The translations under genes and the position numbers were made by a program. A stretch of 64,000 bases of DNA, from the NCBI RefSeq assembly GCF_901933205.1, contig NC_044582.1, forward strand, positions 17,769,820-17,833,819. The letters are read 5' to 3'. The first letter of the stretch is position 1. The number at the start of each line of letters is the position of its first letter. Source of the DNA: Camarhynchus parvulus. Taxonomy: Eukaryota > Chordata > Aves > Passeriformes > Thraupidae. Below the pieces are notes generated by a model. The model saw only the letters and a program-made list of their open reading frames with translations. It was not told where the DNA came from and searched no databases. Shown piece after piece: positions 32,880-44,392 of this stretch.

Positions 32880-33120
32880 TTTCCTAAATACCTGAAAACA
32901 GAATGGTATCGAGATTGGCTGCAAATCTGCTGGCCCTTTGTGGAATATCCGTTTTTTCCTAGAGCTCAGGCTATTCATCTGCTGGGTAGTTAGCGGCTTA
33001 TCTCATTCTTATCTCCCAGCCACTCTCCAAACCTGTCTGTAACGTTTAACTTCTCTAATCACAGAGGGGTTTAAGGGTGAAATCCGGGCAGAGATAACAG
33101 CTGCCAGGTGCCACATCACA
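32880..33120. promoter_or_regulatory. Candidate enhancer with clustered GATA and E-box words
   Basis: CTTATCT occurs at 32997-33003 and again at 33008-33014, exactly 11 bp (about one helical turn) apart. AGATAA at 33092-33097 abuts the E-box CAGCTG (33098-33103), with a second E-box CAGGTG at 33105-33110. GATA sites beside E-boxes are bound by GATA/TAL1-type complexes, whose usual spacing is 9-10 bp, so the abutting arrangement here is atypical. Retained CpGs (TAGCGGC, TAACGTT, ATCCGGGC) add weight. Function is inferred. Confidence 0.4.
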
Positions 33121-33210
33121 CCACGATTCAAGGTGAAAACAGCTTCCTCTGGCAAAGTAGAGGTGGGACAAGGACAAGAAAAGGGAAAGGGGTGGATGAT
33201 GTGGAGGTGG

Positions 33211-33363
33211 TGAGGCTGCCCAGAGCAGCTGTGGCTGTCCCTGGATCTCTGGAGATGTCCAAGGCCAGGCTGGATGGGGTTTGGAGCAGCCTGGGACTGT
33301 GGAAGATGTCCCTGCCCATGCCAGAGGATGATCTTCTACCCAAAGAATTCTATAGTTCTATGG
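33211..33363 (+). mobile_element. CR1 LINE 3' fragment (type A tail)
   Basis: Plus-strand copy: TGAGGCTGCCCAGAGCAGCT, GTGGCTGTCCCTGGATCTCT, GGAGATGTCCAAGGCCAGGC, GGAAGATGTCCCTGCCCATG, then a diverged tail ending ATTCTATAGTTCTATGG. Confidence 0.85.
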
Positions 33364-35185
33364 CCAGGGTTAATAACTCACAATTCCTGTGGCTTAAGCC
33401 AGTCGAGACCTCAATTAAGTTTTTAATTGCTACAAGTCCATAGAAATCAGTTTTCGTTCTTAATTTGCATTGAAATGGGGGGTTTGGGTACGCTGCGCTG
33501 AGGGAACACCTTGGCTGAGGCATCCCAGCCCTGTGTGGCCCAAATTGCTCAGCAGTGCTGACAGTGACTGATCAACACTAAACACAAGAACCACAGAACA
33601 TCTCCTAAGGACGCTGCTCCTGGGAGACTTTTCAGACTCAAAATAGCATTTTTTCCCAGAGTTTCTCAAACCAGATATTTCAAGGTAACTAAGAGTTATT
33701 GATTGTGGTCATGAAGTGTTGATAGCTTTGACGTGCACCCCTTTTCCCTACAAAATGAGAAGTCCTTTTGCACATGTTCTTAAAATACACGGCAAAGATG
33801 GAGAAGGGGAATAGGGAGGTTTATTCCAGCAAGGCCTGTGGTTGAGTTGTTTGCTTTTTTTTTTCCCCTCTCTCTCTGGATACTCATAGGACTCTTAAAA
33901 CCTCATGCTTTTCTTACCCAAGATGGAGAATATTCAAGGTCAAACCTCTTCAACTACTAACAAAGGCTGGATCTGAACCTGGTTCCCCTGTAACCTTTTG
34001 TTCCTGAGGATTTGGGGAGTACTGTCTCTCTTTGACCAGAGGTCCTCCTACAGGAGGAGAAATGCCCAGAAAAATAGAGGCAGGAAGGGTCCTCTGCCTT
34101 CAGAAAGGGCATTCACACAAGAGAACCCACGTCTTTCTTTTTTCTTCTTGCAGCCTCTAACAAGGTGAATAAGGGATAACAAAAGTTGAAGTACCTGAAG
34201 ATCAGCCTCTGATGTTCTCATTTTATTTTCACAATATTCTTTGACTTAAAAAAAAAAAAGTTAAAAGCTGAATAAAGCGCTGGAAAACTTCAGTTCTTCA
34301 TTTTCTGCATATTAGTGGGAGCAACACAGAAGATTTTTCATTTTCAAAAACTAGAAATTAATGTTCAAATCTTTCATTTCCTTTGTTGGGACAGATGATA
34401 TATGACATTTTGTCAGTTACATACGCAAATAGGTGCAGTGTATTGTTTGAATTCTCGATCATCTGGAGAGGAAATGCTGCTGACATTGAACTTTCAATAC
34501 TGTGTTATTAAAAACTCACACTTTAGGGTAGCAAAAAAAGATACTTTTTTTTTTTCACTTCATGTACAAGCTGTGCTTTTGTTCCCAGCAGACAAGCTAA
34601 TAGTGTGTGCAGGAGAAAAGGAAAAAAATAAAATCTTGAGATTTTTCTCTCAGACTAAGGCAGAAAGAATAGGGCTGGCTTGGAAACTTGTATATTAAAT
34701 TCTAAGGTCTAAAGGCAAACATGCCTTTAACTTCACACTGAGCAGAACATGCTCTTGCTGCTTTGGCATTTATCACACGTTTGACAGTGAAGGAACTGCT
34801 GAATCCCAATTAGGGATGGGAAGATTTCCCAGGGTCCAGGCTTTTTGAAGATTTTTTGCGAACTTGCTGCTTATTCAAACTTTATGAAGAATTTTAGGTA
34901 GGACTTTTCCTCTAAAACAGGTCACAGAACATCTGGAGGTCTAAAAATCTCTTGGTACCAGAGCACCAAAGGTTAGAGCCAGCACTTCTTTTTCCCTGGG
35001 CATTTCTGTTGTCCTCTAATCATAAACCTGTAATTCAACACAGAGACAAGAGAGCTGGAAAAACCTGAAGCTAAAGGTCAGATTGAGCAGATGAAAGGTG
35101 GAATTGGATTCCTGGTGGGTCTGGTTGTAGGCAAGGTGTAAACCCCTGAAATGAAAGAAGTAACAGCAGCATCCTACTGGGAATG
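33364..35185. other. Unique AT-rich sequence
   Basis: No gene or repeat family recognised. Words such as TTATTGATTGTGGTCATG near 33696 resemble Pbx/Hox-type sites, but isolated short words carry little weight. A and T runs occur at about 34247-34259 and 34545-34556. Confidence 0.35.
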
Positions 35186-35320
35186 ACCATCCCTGGAGAT
35201 GTCCAGGGAATTCCTGGATGTGGCACTCAGTGCTCTGGGCTGGGGACAAGGTGGGGATGGGGCACAGCTTTGGGTTGGTGGGCTGGGAGGGCTTTTCCAA
35301 CCTCTATCATTCTGTAATCC
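35186..35320 (+). mobile_element. CR1 LINE 3' fragment (type B), founder of the 81-bp array
   Basis: Plus-strand copy: ACCATCCCTGGAGATGTCC, GGATGTGGCACTCAGTGCTC, GGTTGGTGGGCTGGGAGGGC, TTTTCCAACCTCTATCATTC, TGTAATCC. Its last 68 bp are the first, most CR1-like unit of the tandem array that follows. Confidence 0.85.
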
Positions 35321-35655
35321 TTTGAAACTCCAAAGGGGATGGTCACAGCTTGGATTGGATGATCTTAGAGCCCTTTTCCAGCCTCAGTGATCCTGTGATC
35401 CTTTGAAACTCCAAAAGGGATGGTCACAGCTTGGACTCAATGGGCTGGGAGGGCTTTTCCAACCTCAGTAATTCTGTAACCCTTTGAAACTCCAAAGGGA
35501 ATGGTCACAGTTTGGATTTAATGATCCTGGAGCTCTTTTCCAGCCTCAGTGATCCTGTGAGCCTTTGAAACTTCAAAGGGGATGGTCACAGCTTGGATTC
35601 AATGATCCTGGAGCTCTTTTCCAGCCTCAGTGATCCTGTGAGCCTTTGAAACTCC
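35253..35655 (+). repeat. 81-bp tandem array derived from a CR1 3' tail
   Basis: The word TTTGAAACT(C/T)C recurs at 35321, 35402, 35483, 35564 and 35645, an exact 81-bp period. Each unit holds GATGGTCACAG, a GGATT/GGACT variant, GCTCTTTTCCAGCCT or GGGCTTTTCCAACCT, and TCTGTAA or CCTGTGA. The core is the CR1 3' terminus (GATGATCT...CTTTTCCAACCT...ATTCTGTGA) plus a short non-CR1 join, so the array arose by tandem duplication of a CR1 end with its flank. About five units. Confidence 0.9.
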
Positions 35656-36561
35656 AGGAGTCTATTGCTGAAACAAGGCAATAGCAGATTTTGGGCTGAA
35701 GATGACTTGGATTCATTTCACTTGACTTCACTCAATTACGTGTTTGGAGCTTAAACTCCTCATGTGTTTCCTCCACAGTGTGAAAGTCTTTTGTTCTGGG
35801 TGAAGACATGAGTAAAGCCCCCAGAGTGATTTGTTCTACCCTAAGATGATCTATCCTGTTCAGTGCTTCACTCTCTGCTGAACAGGGCAGGACTTGGAGT
35901 GTAACTCCCCATCTGGAGAATTCAGCCTTTTGCATCCTTCTACAAAGATTCTCCTGGTTCTTCTTTCACCTTCATTGACATAAATCTCAATTAAACCCAT
36001 TCAAATCCTTGACATTAAACCAATTTCTAAAATTGAGTACATTTTTGTAGTGAATAGATTTTTTTTCCAAAAGGAAAATACCTCAAAAGGCACCAAATCC
36101 AACATAAGGAAGCTGAAAATTTTATATCTTGACTATTTAACAATTTTACCTGGGAAAGAAATCCCTCCACAGCTCTTTCAGATAAATTTAAGAAGGATTT
36201 TGAAAACATGCAAGTATCGATTAGAGCTGAAAATCAGAATTTCCGTTCAGAAGGGAATTATGAAATGCTAATTTTTTTGAACATTCCAGTACAAACTGTT
36301 GAAGCATCAGCATATTTCCACATATGCCACAGTTTTTATTAAGAATTTAATTAACAGTTTTAATTAAAAATACCAGTATTTGGCTGGCTAAATGTGAAAT
36401 AACTGGGATGATGAAAAATGATACCAATAAATAATTTTTAAACTCAGTGAACCCCTCTCCAGAGCTGCCCTGAGGAATGTTTTGATGATCTCTGTAACCA
36501 GGACACTCTTTTTCCCTGCTTTATAGGGATTGCTTTGCTACAGAGTTTTATGCAATGTTTT
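35656..36561. other. Unique AT-rich sequence
   Basis: No gene or repeat family recognised. Open frames are short. Confidence 0.4.
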
Positions 36562-36682
36562 CCATAGAATTCCAGAATGGTTTGGGTTGGATGGGACCTC
36601 AAAGCCCATGCAGTTCCACCCCCTGTCAGGGACACCTTCCACTCCAAGCCCATCCAGCCTGGGATTGAACACTTCCAGCAAA
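36562..36682 (-). mobile_element. CR1 LINE 3' fragment (type A tail)
   Basis: Reverse-complement tail: CCATAGAATTCCAGAATGGT, TTGGGTTGGATGGGACCTCA, CAGGGACACCTTCCACTCCA, AGCCCATCCAGCCTGGGATT. About 120 bp. Confidence 0.9.
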
Positions 36683-36879
36683 ACGAACAGCGTAAAGGAT
36701 TGACAAAATTCCAAGAAAAACCTCCTAAAGTACAAATTCACAGAGAAATAATAAATAGAATTTTCAAGGCATTTAGACAATGATAATAGGGAGGATTCAC
36801 GAGTGAGTCTGTGGCTAAGTCTGTAAAACTGGACACAGAACACCAGCGATGACACAAAGGATTAGCCTGCTGCTGGAAT

Positions 36880-37430
36880 CTGAAATACAGGGGGTTCTCA
36901 GAACTTTGGGCTCCTAAGCCAAAGCTTAGAATTAAACACAGGATTTGATCTGAGACCTTAGAAAAGGCTTCTAAACTCAGGTGCTAGAAATGAGAATGTG
37001 GATTTGTAGTTTAAAGCAGAGACACATTAAGTGGAGGAAAGTTTAGAGTTTAAGAGTTATATAGAAAAAATAAAAGTAGTTACAGAGGTAAACAAGGAGT
37101 TTAGAATGCAGTACTGTAGGTTTGTGTGCCATAACACGATTGGCTAAGAAAGCTGACACTGTAACATGGGTCCATAAGACAAAATATTTAAGGATTGAGT
37201 CAAAAACATAAATATCCATGTTAGCAGTGTTTTATTGGTCAATAAATCCTTAAAAGGTCATGTAACTAAGGGTCTTGTGACCTTCTGAACCCTGCAATGA
37301 AGATGTGAGCTGAACTCCCCCTTCCTGCCTATGTAGAAGATTAGAACAGTAAATCACATCATCTAAAAAACTCAGAAGTCCCGTCTCTAACTCATTCAAA
37401 ATTCTTTCAAAAATCCCCATAACCTGCACA
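36880..37430 (+). mobile_element. Probable solo LTR of an endogenous retrovirus
   Basis: A block of about 550 bp matching an LTR type I recall from passerine genomes. Diagnostic words are GATTTGATCTGAGACCTTAG, GTGTGCCATAACACGATTGG, TATTGGTCAATAAATCC and AGGGTCTTGTGACCTTCTGA. ATTGG (inverted CCAAT) words upstream and AATATTTAAG/AAATCCTTAAAAG words in the middle suit a U3 promoter in plus orientation. Exact termini and target duplication were not found, so the edges are approximate. There are no retroviral genes. Confidence 0.6.
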
Positions 37431-38233
37431 TTTCTCAGCCATATTACATCACCTGGCACATTTCTAGAAGTACTTTTCCCAGGAAGATTCTTCCTGCACC
37501 AGTTTCTCCGTGCTTAAAATTCCACATCATTTCCACTGGTTCATTCATTAGGCTCGCAGCAAGCGGAGAGAGAGCAGTTGTTGCTGCTCTCAGCATCACA
37601 CTTCCATCTCACTTCCCAGCCTGCATCTCCTGGCCTGACCTGACTGCTAATATATTTCCACACTATTCAGAGTGGTACTTTTCTCAATGAGACATGACCT
37701 ACTTGCTTCCACCTGCGTGTCCCAGCTCACCCTTGCAGGGCTTGTTGTGCTTCAGAGCTGTCAGTCACACATGGGGGGTGGGAGAGGGAATTTTGGAGCA
37801 AAGCCTCCACCTGCAGTTACCAGAGGTGGGACTTAAAGTGCTTATGGAGACATGAGAAGGGTTTGATCACAGCTTTTCCTCTGGGCCCAATTCCACCACC
37901 TGGATTCACGGATAATTCCTCTGCAAGGAGCTCCTGTGAGCTCAGATTGGATCTTTTATTATTGATATTACAAGGTTGGATGTAAGGGGATCTTTGAGGT
38001 AATGCAGGAGGGTAAAAGACAGGAACTTTCCCTAGACAGGTACCTTCCAGGATGGGAAGAAGAGCGTTGCTTGACCTTTATTTTCATTGCTAGGCCTGGA
38101 TGGAGACCAAAGGGAGGAGGGATGAAGGAAGGTTAATGGATCTCCAGTGCTGCCAACTCCTTGAATGCAGGATTCTCTGAAATTGGTTTAGAACTGAAAG
38201 AGAATGGGTATATTAGGGAAAAAAACCTTCCCT
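37431..38233. other. Unique non-coding sequence
   Basis: No family recognised. The first 200 bp include a CpG-bearing GCTCGCAGCAAGCGGAGAG word. No gene. Confidence 0.35.
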
Positions 38234-38415
38234 GTGAGGGTGGGGAGGCCTGAGTTTTCCCAGAGCAGCTGTGGCTGCCCCTGGATCCCTGGAAGTGTCC
38301 AAGGTCAGGCTTGGAGCAGCTTGGGACAGTGGAAAGTGTTCCTGCCCATAGCAGGGGGTGGGATGGGATGAGCTTAAGTTCCCTAAAAACCTAAATGATT
38401 TTGGGATTCTATGAA
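38234..38415 (+). mobile_element. CR1 LINE 3' fragment (type A)
   Basis: Plus-strand copy: GTGAGGGTGGGGAGGCCTGA, CAGAGCAGCTGTGGCTGCCC, CTGGATCCCTGGAAGTGTCC, GGACAGTGGAAAGTGTTCCT, GCCCATAGCAGGGGGTGGGA, with a diverged tail ending GGGATTCTATGAAAG. Confidence 0.9.
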
Positions 38416-40843
38416 AGTGTGAGATGCCTTTCAAAGCAGCACATGCTGATTTTGGCATTTCAGTTCTGTGCAGTTCAAGCTCATTTGCTTTACACATTGA
38501 AGTTGTAGTCTGTGGGCTAAGATTAAAAACCTTCTGGTTTTACATGGCCCCAAATTGTTCCCTGTGTTATCTCTAGCATCTGGAGCAGGAGCTGTCCAAC
38601 CACAGGGTCATTCTCTCCAGTTAATATCTTTTGTTATTTCAGGAGAGCAATTACGTCGTGCTCTGCTCCCAATGGAGCCAGGTGATCCACACTGGCACAC
38701 TGTGGTGAAAAGCAAACCCTGGCTCTATCCAAAAGGAGAGATGCACTGGCTGCATCCTTGGTAGGATTCCAGTTTTCCTTGGGAACTCTGGCTGTGTTGG
38801 TCCTGAGACCACAAAAGATAAGAATTCCAGCTGCAGAGGAGCCAGAAGCCTGCAAGACTTCAGTATCATTTAGAGGAGCTTTAATAAAAAACATATCTGG
38901 ATAAAACATTTGAACTTTGATGAATAAAAAGATCTTTAACTCACTCTCAGCTGCACTGGTCTCTACTCTCTGGAAGAGAATAAGCACCTTAAATGTCCTG
39001 TAAATGTCCTGTAAAAACCCTCTTCTCCACAGTGACAAACAAAAGCAGGATGCAATTAACTCTGCTTTGAATAGATCTTGAGGACCCTTCATGATAAAAT
39101 GAAAGTCCTGGCTTTGAAAGTTCCAGAAACTTGAAAGCCTTCAGAACTAAATTTAGCAGCATTGCTTTAGAAAATGATGGAAAGTTACTCTTACTTCTCT
39201 TTCAGAAGTAGATTTGTTTTGCTCATGTGAATGAATCCCTCGTGCCCAGTTTCTTGGAAAACTACCTGCTTCCCAAAATAGTTGTTTGCTTTCTTTTCTA
39301 CAGTGAATAAATAACATGCATCATCAAAGAAAATTGCCTTTTCAATTGAATTAGAAACAGCAAAATGAGGCACTGTAATGATGAATTCTATTAAAACAAA
39401 GACTGCTGATGTACAAGGTCAAGGAAAAGTTTCCACAGTAAAAGTCAGCTCCTTTACGGGATGTGAGAAGCATTTCCTCTTTTCATGTCATTCTCACAGT
39501 CACTGGTATCCACCTAGAAGAATGGATTTGTCTCCAAAAATTATCCCCGTGGTTTGAAATTTGCAATTATCCTGGAATTAAAACCTAATGTGCCAATTGA
39601 GTGTTCAATTGCTGGTTCATATTTTAGAGAAACGCTTTTCAACAGCGTTTGCTGTGGTAACAAAACAATGCAGGTTGTAGGAAGAAGATTTGTTTCTTAT
39701 TAGCTGGATTAGAAATTAATAAAATAAGCAATAATTTTGTGTTCTTTTCACTACTGCTCAATTTGAATGGAATTTCTCAAAGCCAGGTGCAATATTCTGT
39801 GGCTTCTGCTTATGTTTATCCACGAGAAAGACACAATTCTGCAGTACAACGAGGTAACAGAAGCTCTCTCCAAAGGCAATCTGTAACTTTGGAAGTTTGT
39901 GAAGTCTGAAAATGATGTTTGCCATAAATCTCCAGGATCTCTCGGGAGCCAGCAGCACACAAGGTGTGTTATGGGAAGTAATTTTGGAAATGTATCTTCA
40001 TTGATTAGGAGTTTTAAAGAACATGGGAATTCATTATACAAGTAACTCTGAACCTTTAGTAGATAAATCTTCTCAGGACTGAAAATTTATATCGAGACGT
40101 CCAGGAAACCTAAAGGTGATTAAAGACTGACTAGAAACAATGTAGGGAGCTTTTCTTGAAAATACTTTTGTACTGCTACAAATGATTTGTAGCAGAATGG
40201 AGAAGGTGGATTATGAGAAATCCTGAAAAGTCACCCTGCTCTGCACACAGAGAATTCAGATCAAGCAGCACAATTAGTTCTCTTGTGAGTGCCTGAACCC
40301 CTTTGATTCAGCGGATGGTGGAATCCTCCTTGAATTCCTGATGGATCAATAGTTCCAGGCATGCCCAGTGTGATTCTGCATCAAACGGCTTCGTGCCCTG
40401 GGTGCCAGAGAAGGGCTCAGAAAGGGCCAACACAGAGGGCTGGGGTTGGTGTTTATAAATATGTAAAGCAACAACAAAGCGAGTTGCAGTTCTGAAGCTT
40501 CAATATGAAGTTATTTCTATTTACTGACTCACTGGTTTACTGAGTCATTTGTTTCAAAGCTTTGTTAGTAAAGAAGAGGGGAGGTTGTACTTCACCCATT
40601 TCATATCAAGATTTTTAAAACGGAGCAGACAACTGAAAGTTCAAGCAAGGAAAAAAAAAGTGTCCATTGCCCCTTCAGGAGCCAAACTCTGTCTCCACCA
40701 TGAAGCCATTTGCTGTCATTCAAGGTCTTCAGTGTTACAAGAAGCTCAGAGCAGAAGGTTTAACCCCATCTTTGTATCATTTATAATTAGTAATTTTCAG
40801 GATGATTGATACAGGTGGTCTAGCATCCCAGCTCCCTTGAGAA
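38416..40843. other. Unique AT-rich sequence
   Basis: About 2.4 kb without recognised repeats. The 152-codon minus frame (38634-39092) has no recognisable domain. A local TGTCCTGTAAA duplication lies near 38994-39016. Confidence 0.4.
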
Positions 40844-41150
40844 AATCACAGAATCATTACGGTTGGAAAAAATCCCCAAAATCAAGTCCAACCTTTGACC
40901 AAACATCTCCATAGCCATGAAACCATATCATGAAGTACCATTTTCTTGGGGTATTTAAACATTTCCAGGAACAGTGATTCCAGCACTCCCCTATTCCAGT
41001 GCTTAACCACTCCCAGTGATGATTATTTCCTGAACCTCCCATGATGCTGGGGCTGTTTCTCCTTGTCCTGTCTCCTGTTACCTGGGAGAAGAGCCCAGTC
41101 CCCACCTGTCCCCAACCTCTTTTCAGGGACAAGGTGCTCTCTGAGTCTTG
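40844..41150 (-). mobile_element. CR1 LINE 3' fragment (type B), about 300 bp
   Basis: Reverse-complement order: AATCACAGAATCATTACGGT, TGGAAAAAATCCCC, AAGTCCAACCTTTGACC, ATTCCAGTGCTTAACCACTC, TTTCTCCTTGTCCTGTCTCC, TTACCTGGGAGAAGAGCCCA, CCCAACCTCTTTTCAGGGAC. One of the longer copies here, reaching well inside the element. The 114-codon minus frame is inside the element and too short and diverged to be the CR1 reverse transcriptase. Confidence 0.85.
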
Positions 41151-41299
41151 TGTGAAAAGCTTTTGTTCAAATGTCCATGGGCTGATGAGGATTTCCTTCA
41201 TTCCATTTCCATTATTTCATGGTTTTCAGACTGGAACTGTCAGAGTTTAACCAGCTTGGAATGAAGAGCTGAGGTTTGCCTGCACCCACCTGTGTATAT

Positions 41300-41800
41300 A
41301 CAAATATACCTGAATTTTTGCATCGTCAGTCATTTTATAGATGTTATTAGGTTTAGTTTCCTTTTATTGGAAGAAAAATGACATAAACAAGTGGCTTGTA
41401 TTGTCTTTACCTAATCAGACAGCTCTCAGCAGCGAGCATCCAACTTTGCAAAAGTCATTTCGTCTGTGGTATTTATTTTTTCTGTTTGCATTCAATTGAT
41501 GGGAGCTTAAGATTTCCTTACTGTTTGGACAGAACTGAGTAAATCCTGGTCCTAAAAGTCCATTTCAGACAAGCCCCAGCAAGACATAAATCATGAGTCA
41601 TCAGCATCTTGCTGCACTTTTTCAAACCCCTCTGAATTCTCAGTCAGAGCACTCAGGTTTCTGTCTCAAGTGCCATATTTTTAACTCTCCCTCCTCTTAC
41701 CTCACATATTGACACCATTCATTGCACTACTTACTAATTAAATCAAATTAGACGAAGGCTTGATATTTGATCTACTTGTGGATTAGCAAGAAAATAAGGC
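41300..41800. promoter_or_regulatory. Candidate conserved non-coding element
   Basis: AT-rich, repeat-free DNA with ATCGTCAGTCATTTTATAG, CTAATCAGACAGC, GCATTCAATTGATGGGAGC and CTAATTAAATCAAATTAGACG words. No open frame of note. Conservation is untested. Confidence 0.25.
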
Positions 41801-42452
41801 TCCAGCTATGACAAGAAATTGCAAGACAATTTTCAACCTCCAGGTAAGCCCACTTGAGTCAATCATGTTACTCATATGCTTAAAATCAGGTACAGATCCT
41901 GTCTCTGCAGAGTTATGACTTGGATTTGCTCACAGGTTCCATGACAATGCTCAGTAAATTAGGAGCAGAACATGCCAATATAAATATAGACATAAATATC
42001 TTTCCTTTTTCAGAAAGATATATCATTTTGCCTCTTGTCCTTTGTTGTTATGATAAGTGAAAGGAATGTTTTAATAATTTACTGTTTGATTAGTGAAGTT
42101 AGGGTTTTTTCTCACTTGAAATACTGCATCAATTTATAGTCACTGTTATTCTCTCTCCTTTTGCTGAGAAGTTTGTATCACATGCTGAGAAATAAATACT
42201 GGGTGTTGTTAATCCATCCAGCAGCAGGTGCCTGATAGAGACTCGCTCTGTAAATCAAAACATGAACAAAAGCAACTCTGAGCACTTGCCAAAGACACAA
42301 TGAGGCAAATGTTTCATTTTTCTTTTAGAAACTGAAGACTTTGGGCCAAATCTTAAATTTGCTTAAGTCTCCTGAGCCTGCAGGAAGTTCCTGTCTAGCT
42401 GCTGTGTTTTTGCACTCTGTAAAATTCCCGTTCATCGTTTTCCAGTTCAGAG
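41801..42452. other. Unique AT-rich sequence
   Basis: No gene or family recognised. Confidence 0.35.
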
Positions 42453-42570
42453 AACCACAGAAGGATGGAATGGTTTGGGTTGGAACTGACCTTGAGGTTC
42501 CTCCAGTTCCATTTGGCCATGGGCAGGGACATCTTTTAATAGACCAGAGCTCCATTTGGCCTGGTCTTAA
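42453..42570 (-). mobile_element. CR1 LINE 3' fragment (type A tail)
   Basis: Reverse-complement tail: AACCACAGAAGGATGGAATG, GTTTGGGTTGGAACTGACCT, TTTGGCCATGGGCAGGGACA, TAGACCAGAGCTCCATTTGG. About 115 bp. Confidence 0.85.
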
Positions 42571-42688
42571 AAATTACCAGTTCTTCAGAATTATGATGTA
42601 AATCCTAGTCCCTTAATCATTTTTCATCCTGCTGAAGCATTAATGCTCAGAGTGAGATATCCAAGGATGTTTCCAGCCTTTACACATT

Positions 42689-42890
42689 CCAAGGTTCTCC
42701 TCCCTCCTCTCAGAGGGTGCTGGCACTGCCCAGGCTCCCCAGGGAATGGGAATGTCCCTGAGGCAGCCAGAGCTCCAGGAGGGTTTGGAAAACCCTCCCA
42801 GGGATGGGGTTTGGGGTGTCTGTGCAGGGCCAGGGGCTGGATTTGATGATCCTTGTGGGTCCCTTCCCATCAGGAGATTGTGTGATTCTG
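42689..42890 (+). mobile_element. CR1 LINE 3' fragment (type C tail)
   Basis: Same subfamily as 26020-26251, plus strand: CCAAGGTTCTCCTCCCTC, GCACTGCCCAGGCTCCCCAG, GTGCAGGGCCAGGGGCTGGA, TTTGATGATCCTTGTGGGTC, CCTTCCCATCAGGAGATTGT, GTGATTCTG. It has lost parts of the interior relative to the other copy. Confidence 0.85.
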
Positions 42891-43699
42891 TTTGAACAGG
42901 ACAGGACACTCGGAACAGCCCCTGGCAGCTCCCTGAGGCACTGATAGCCCAGAACAGTCAGATTTTCCCATTTTTTACAGCTCCAGTTATATGGGAAACA
43001 ATTACCCTTCACCACCATTTATTCCCTAATAAAATAAAACTTTATCTTTTTTATCATCTCTTCCTCTGGTCAGTCTTTACTCCAAAATGAGTTGATTCCC
43101 ATTTAGTAGCAATACCTTCTTTCACTTGCCACCCCAAAGAGAGACAAGGATTTATGGCACATTCATCACACCAAATAAAAGTAGTACCCAAGCTTATCTC
43201 TGTTTGCTCGTTAAAAATACAGATTGAGAGCTGACTGCAGCTGAGATTTGCTGTTGGTAAAAGAGTGGTAGCAAAAAGCAAAGAGACAAGAAAAGCATGT
43301 GCTGCACATGCCAGAGATATCACCCATGTGAATCAGGGCTGGCTGTGACTGCACCTGAGGAAATTGTGTAGCACAGCCCTTTGATCCTTTGATTTTGGAG
43401 CTTTCCTTTCCTTCAAGGATCCCCACAGAAAGCAAAACAAAACTCCCAAACTCGCCAAAGGCCCTTTTCTTTTATTATTCATAAGTGGTAGATATTACCA
43501 ACGGTGGCTCCATAAACTGGGGGAAGGAAAAAAACCCAAAACTTTTCTCAGTCCCATCTGTGTAGTAACATTTTATGAGAGATATATTACCCACATTTAT
43601 CTGGGAGTGAGAAAACAGCCACATAACTTTAAAATCCACTTATCAGGGGGGGAAAACAGGCATAATAAGCTGCATTTGGGAGGGAGGGAAAAGGAGAGG
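42891..43699. other. Unique non-coding sequence
   Basis: No family or gene recognised. The minus frames of 74-89 codons are unconvincing. Confidence 0.35.
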
Positions 43700-44110
43700 C
43701 TGGGAGGAGATGTGTATGAACATCCCTGTCCGGGGGATGCTCGTTCTGCACACGCTCCATCTTAATTCAAGTAATCTCACACGGCTCCATCACGTCAGCC
43801 CACAAGGGCCAAGGAATGTGCGTCCTGCTCTCGCCACTTTATATCCAGAACGAATCTATTTCACAGAGCTAAATGTTGCTGCTGGTCTGGGAATATTTGT
43901 TAAATGGCTATAATGTGATACAGTTAAGTTATTTACTACTTGTGACTGGGGAGAAAATTGAGGTTTGTGAAATGCTACATTCCGAGAGCAAGAAAAATGC
44001 GTTTATGAAAATAAATAGTTCGGGTCTCCTTTGACATTCTCTGCTTCTTACAGGGTAATAGCAATGCATTAATATGCTTTTAATGTCATCTAGATGGGTA
44101 GGAATGAGAA
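43700..44110. promoter_or_regulatory. Candidate conserved non-coding element rich in retained CpG
   Basis: Repeat-free, with CpGs throughout an AT-rich stretch (GTCCGGGGGATGCTCG, ACACGCTCC, CACACGGC, CATCACGTCAGCC, GTGCGTCC, CTCGCC, AACGAATC, TTCCGAG, AAATGCGTT, GTTCGGG). A CACGTCAG word is CREB/ATF-like. TAATATGCTTTTAATG resembles a homeodomain pair. No exon seen. Confidence 0.35.
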
Positions 44111-44392
44111 GTTATTAATGTGGGAGGGGCTCCACAAGCAGATAACTACACTTACTAAAACCTATCATTATTGTACACTGATTTTTTCCAGAAGTGCCAG
44201 AAAAATTGTATTGGTGCAGCTTAAACCAAAATGCTGTGCTGATCCAATTTTTATCAAGTCAAAAAAATCTCTCTTTAGCATCACCACTGGTGAGGCCCAA
44301 AATCTCACCAGAATATAAGAATATGAGCAAAAGCCAGAGTAGAAATCTCTGAAGCCTTGAGGGTGCTCCACTGCCTGGTGTTGATTCACAAG

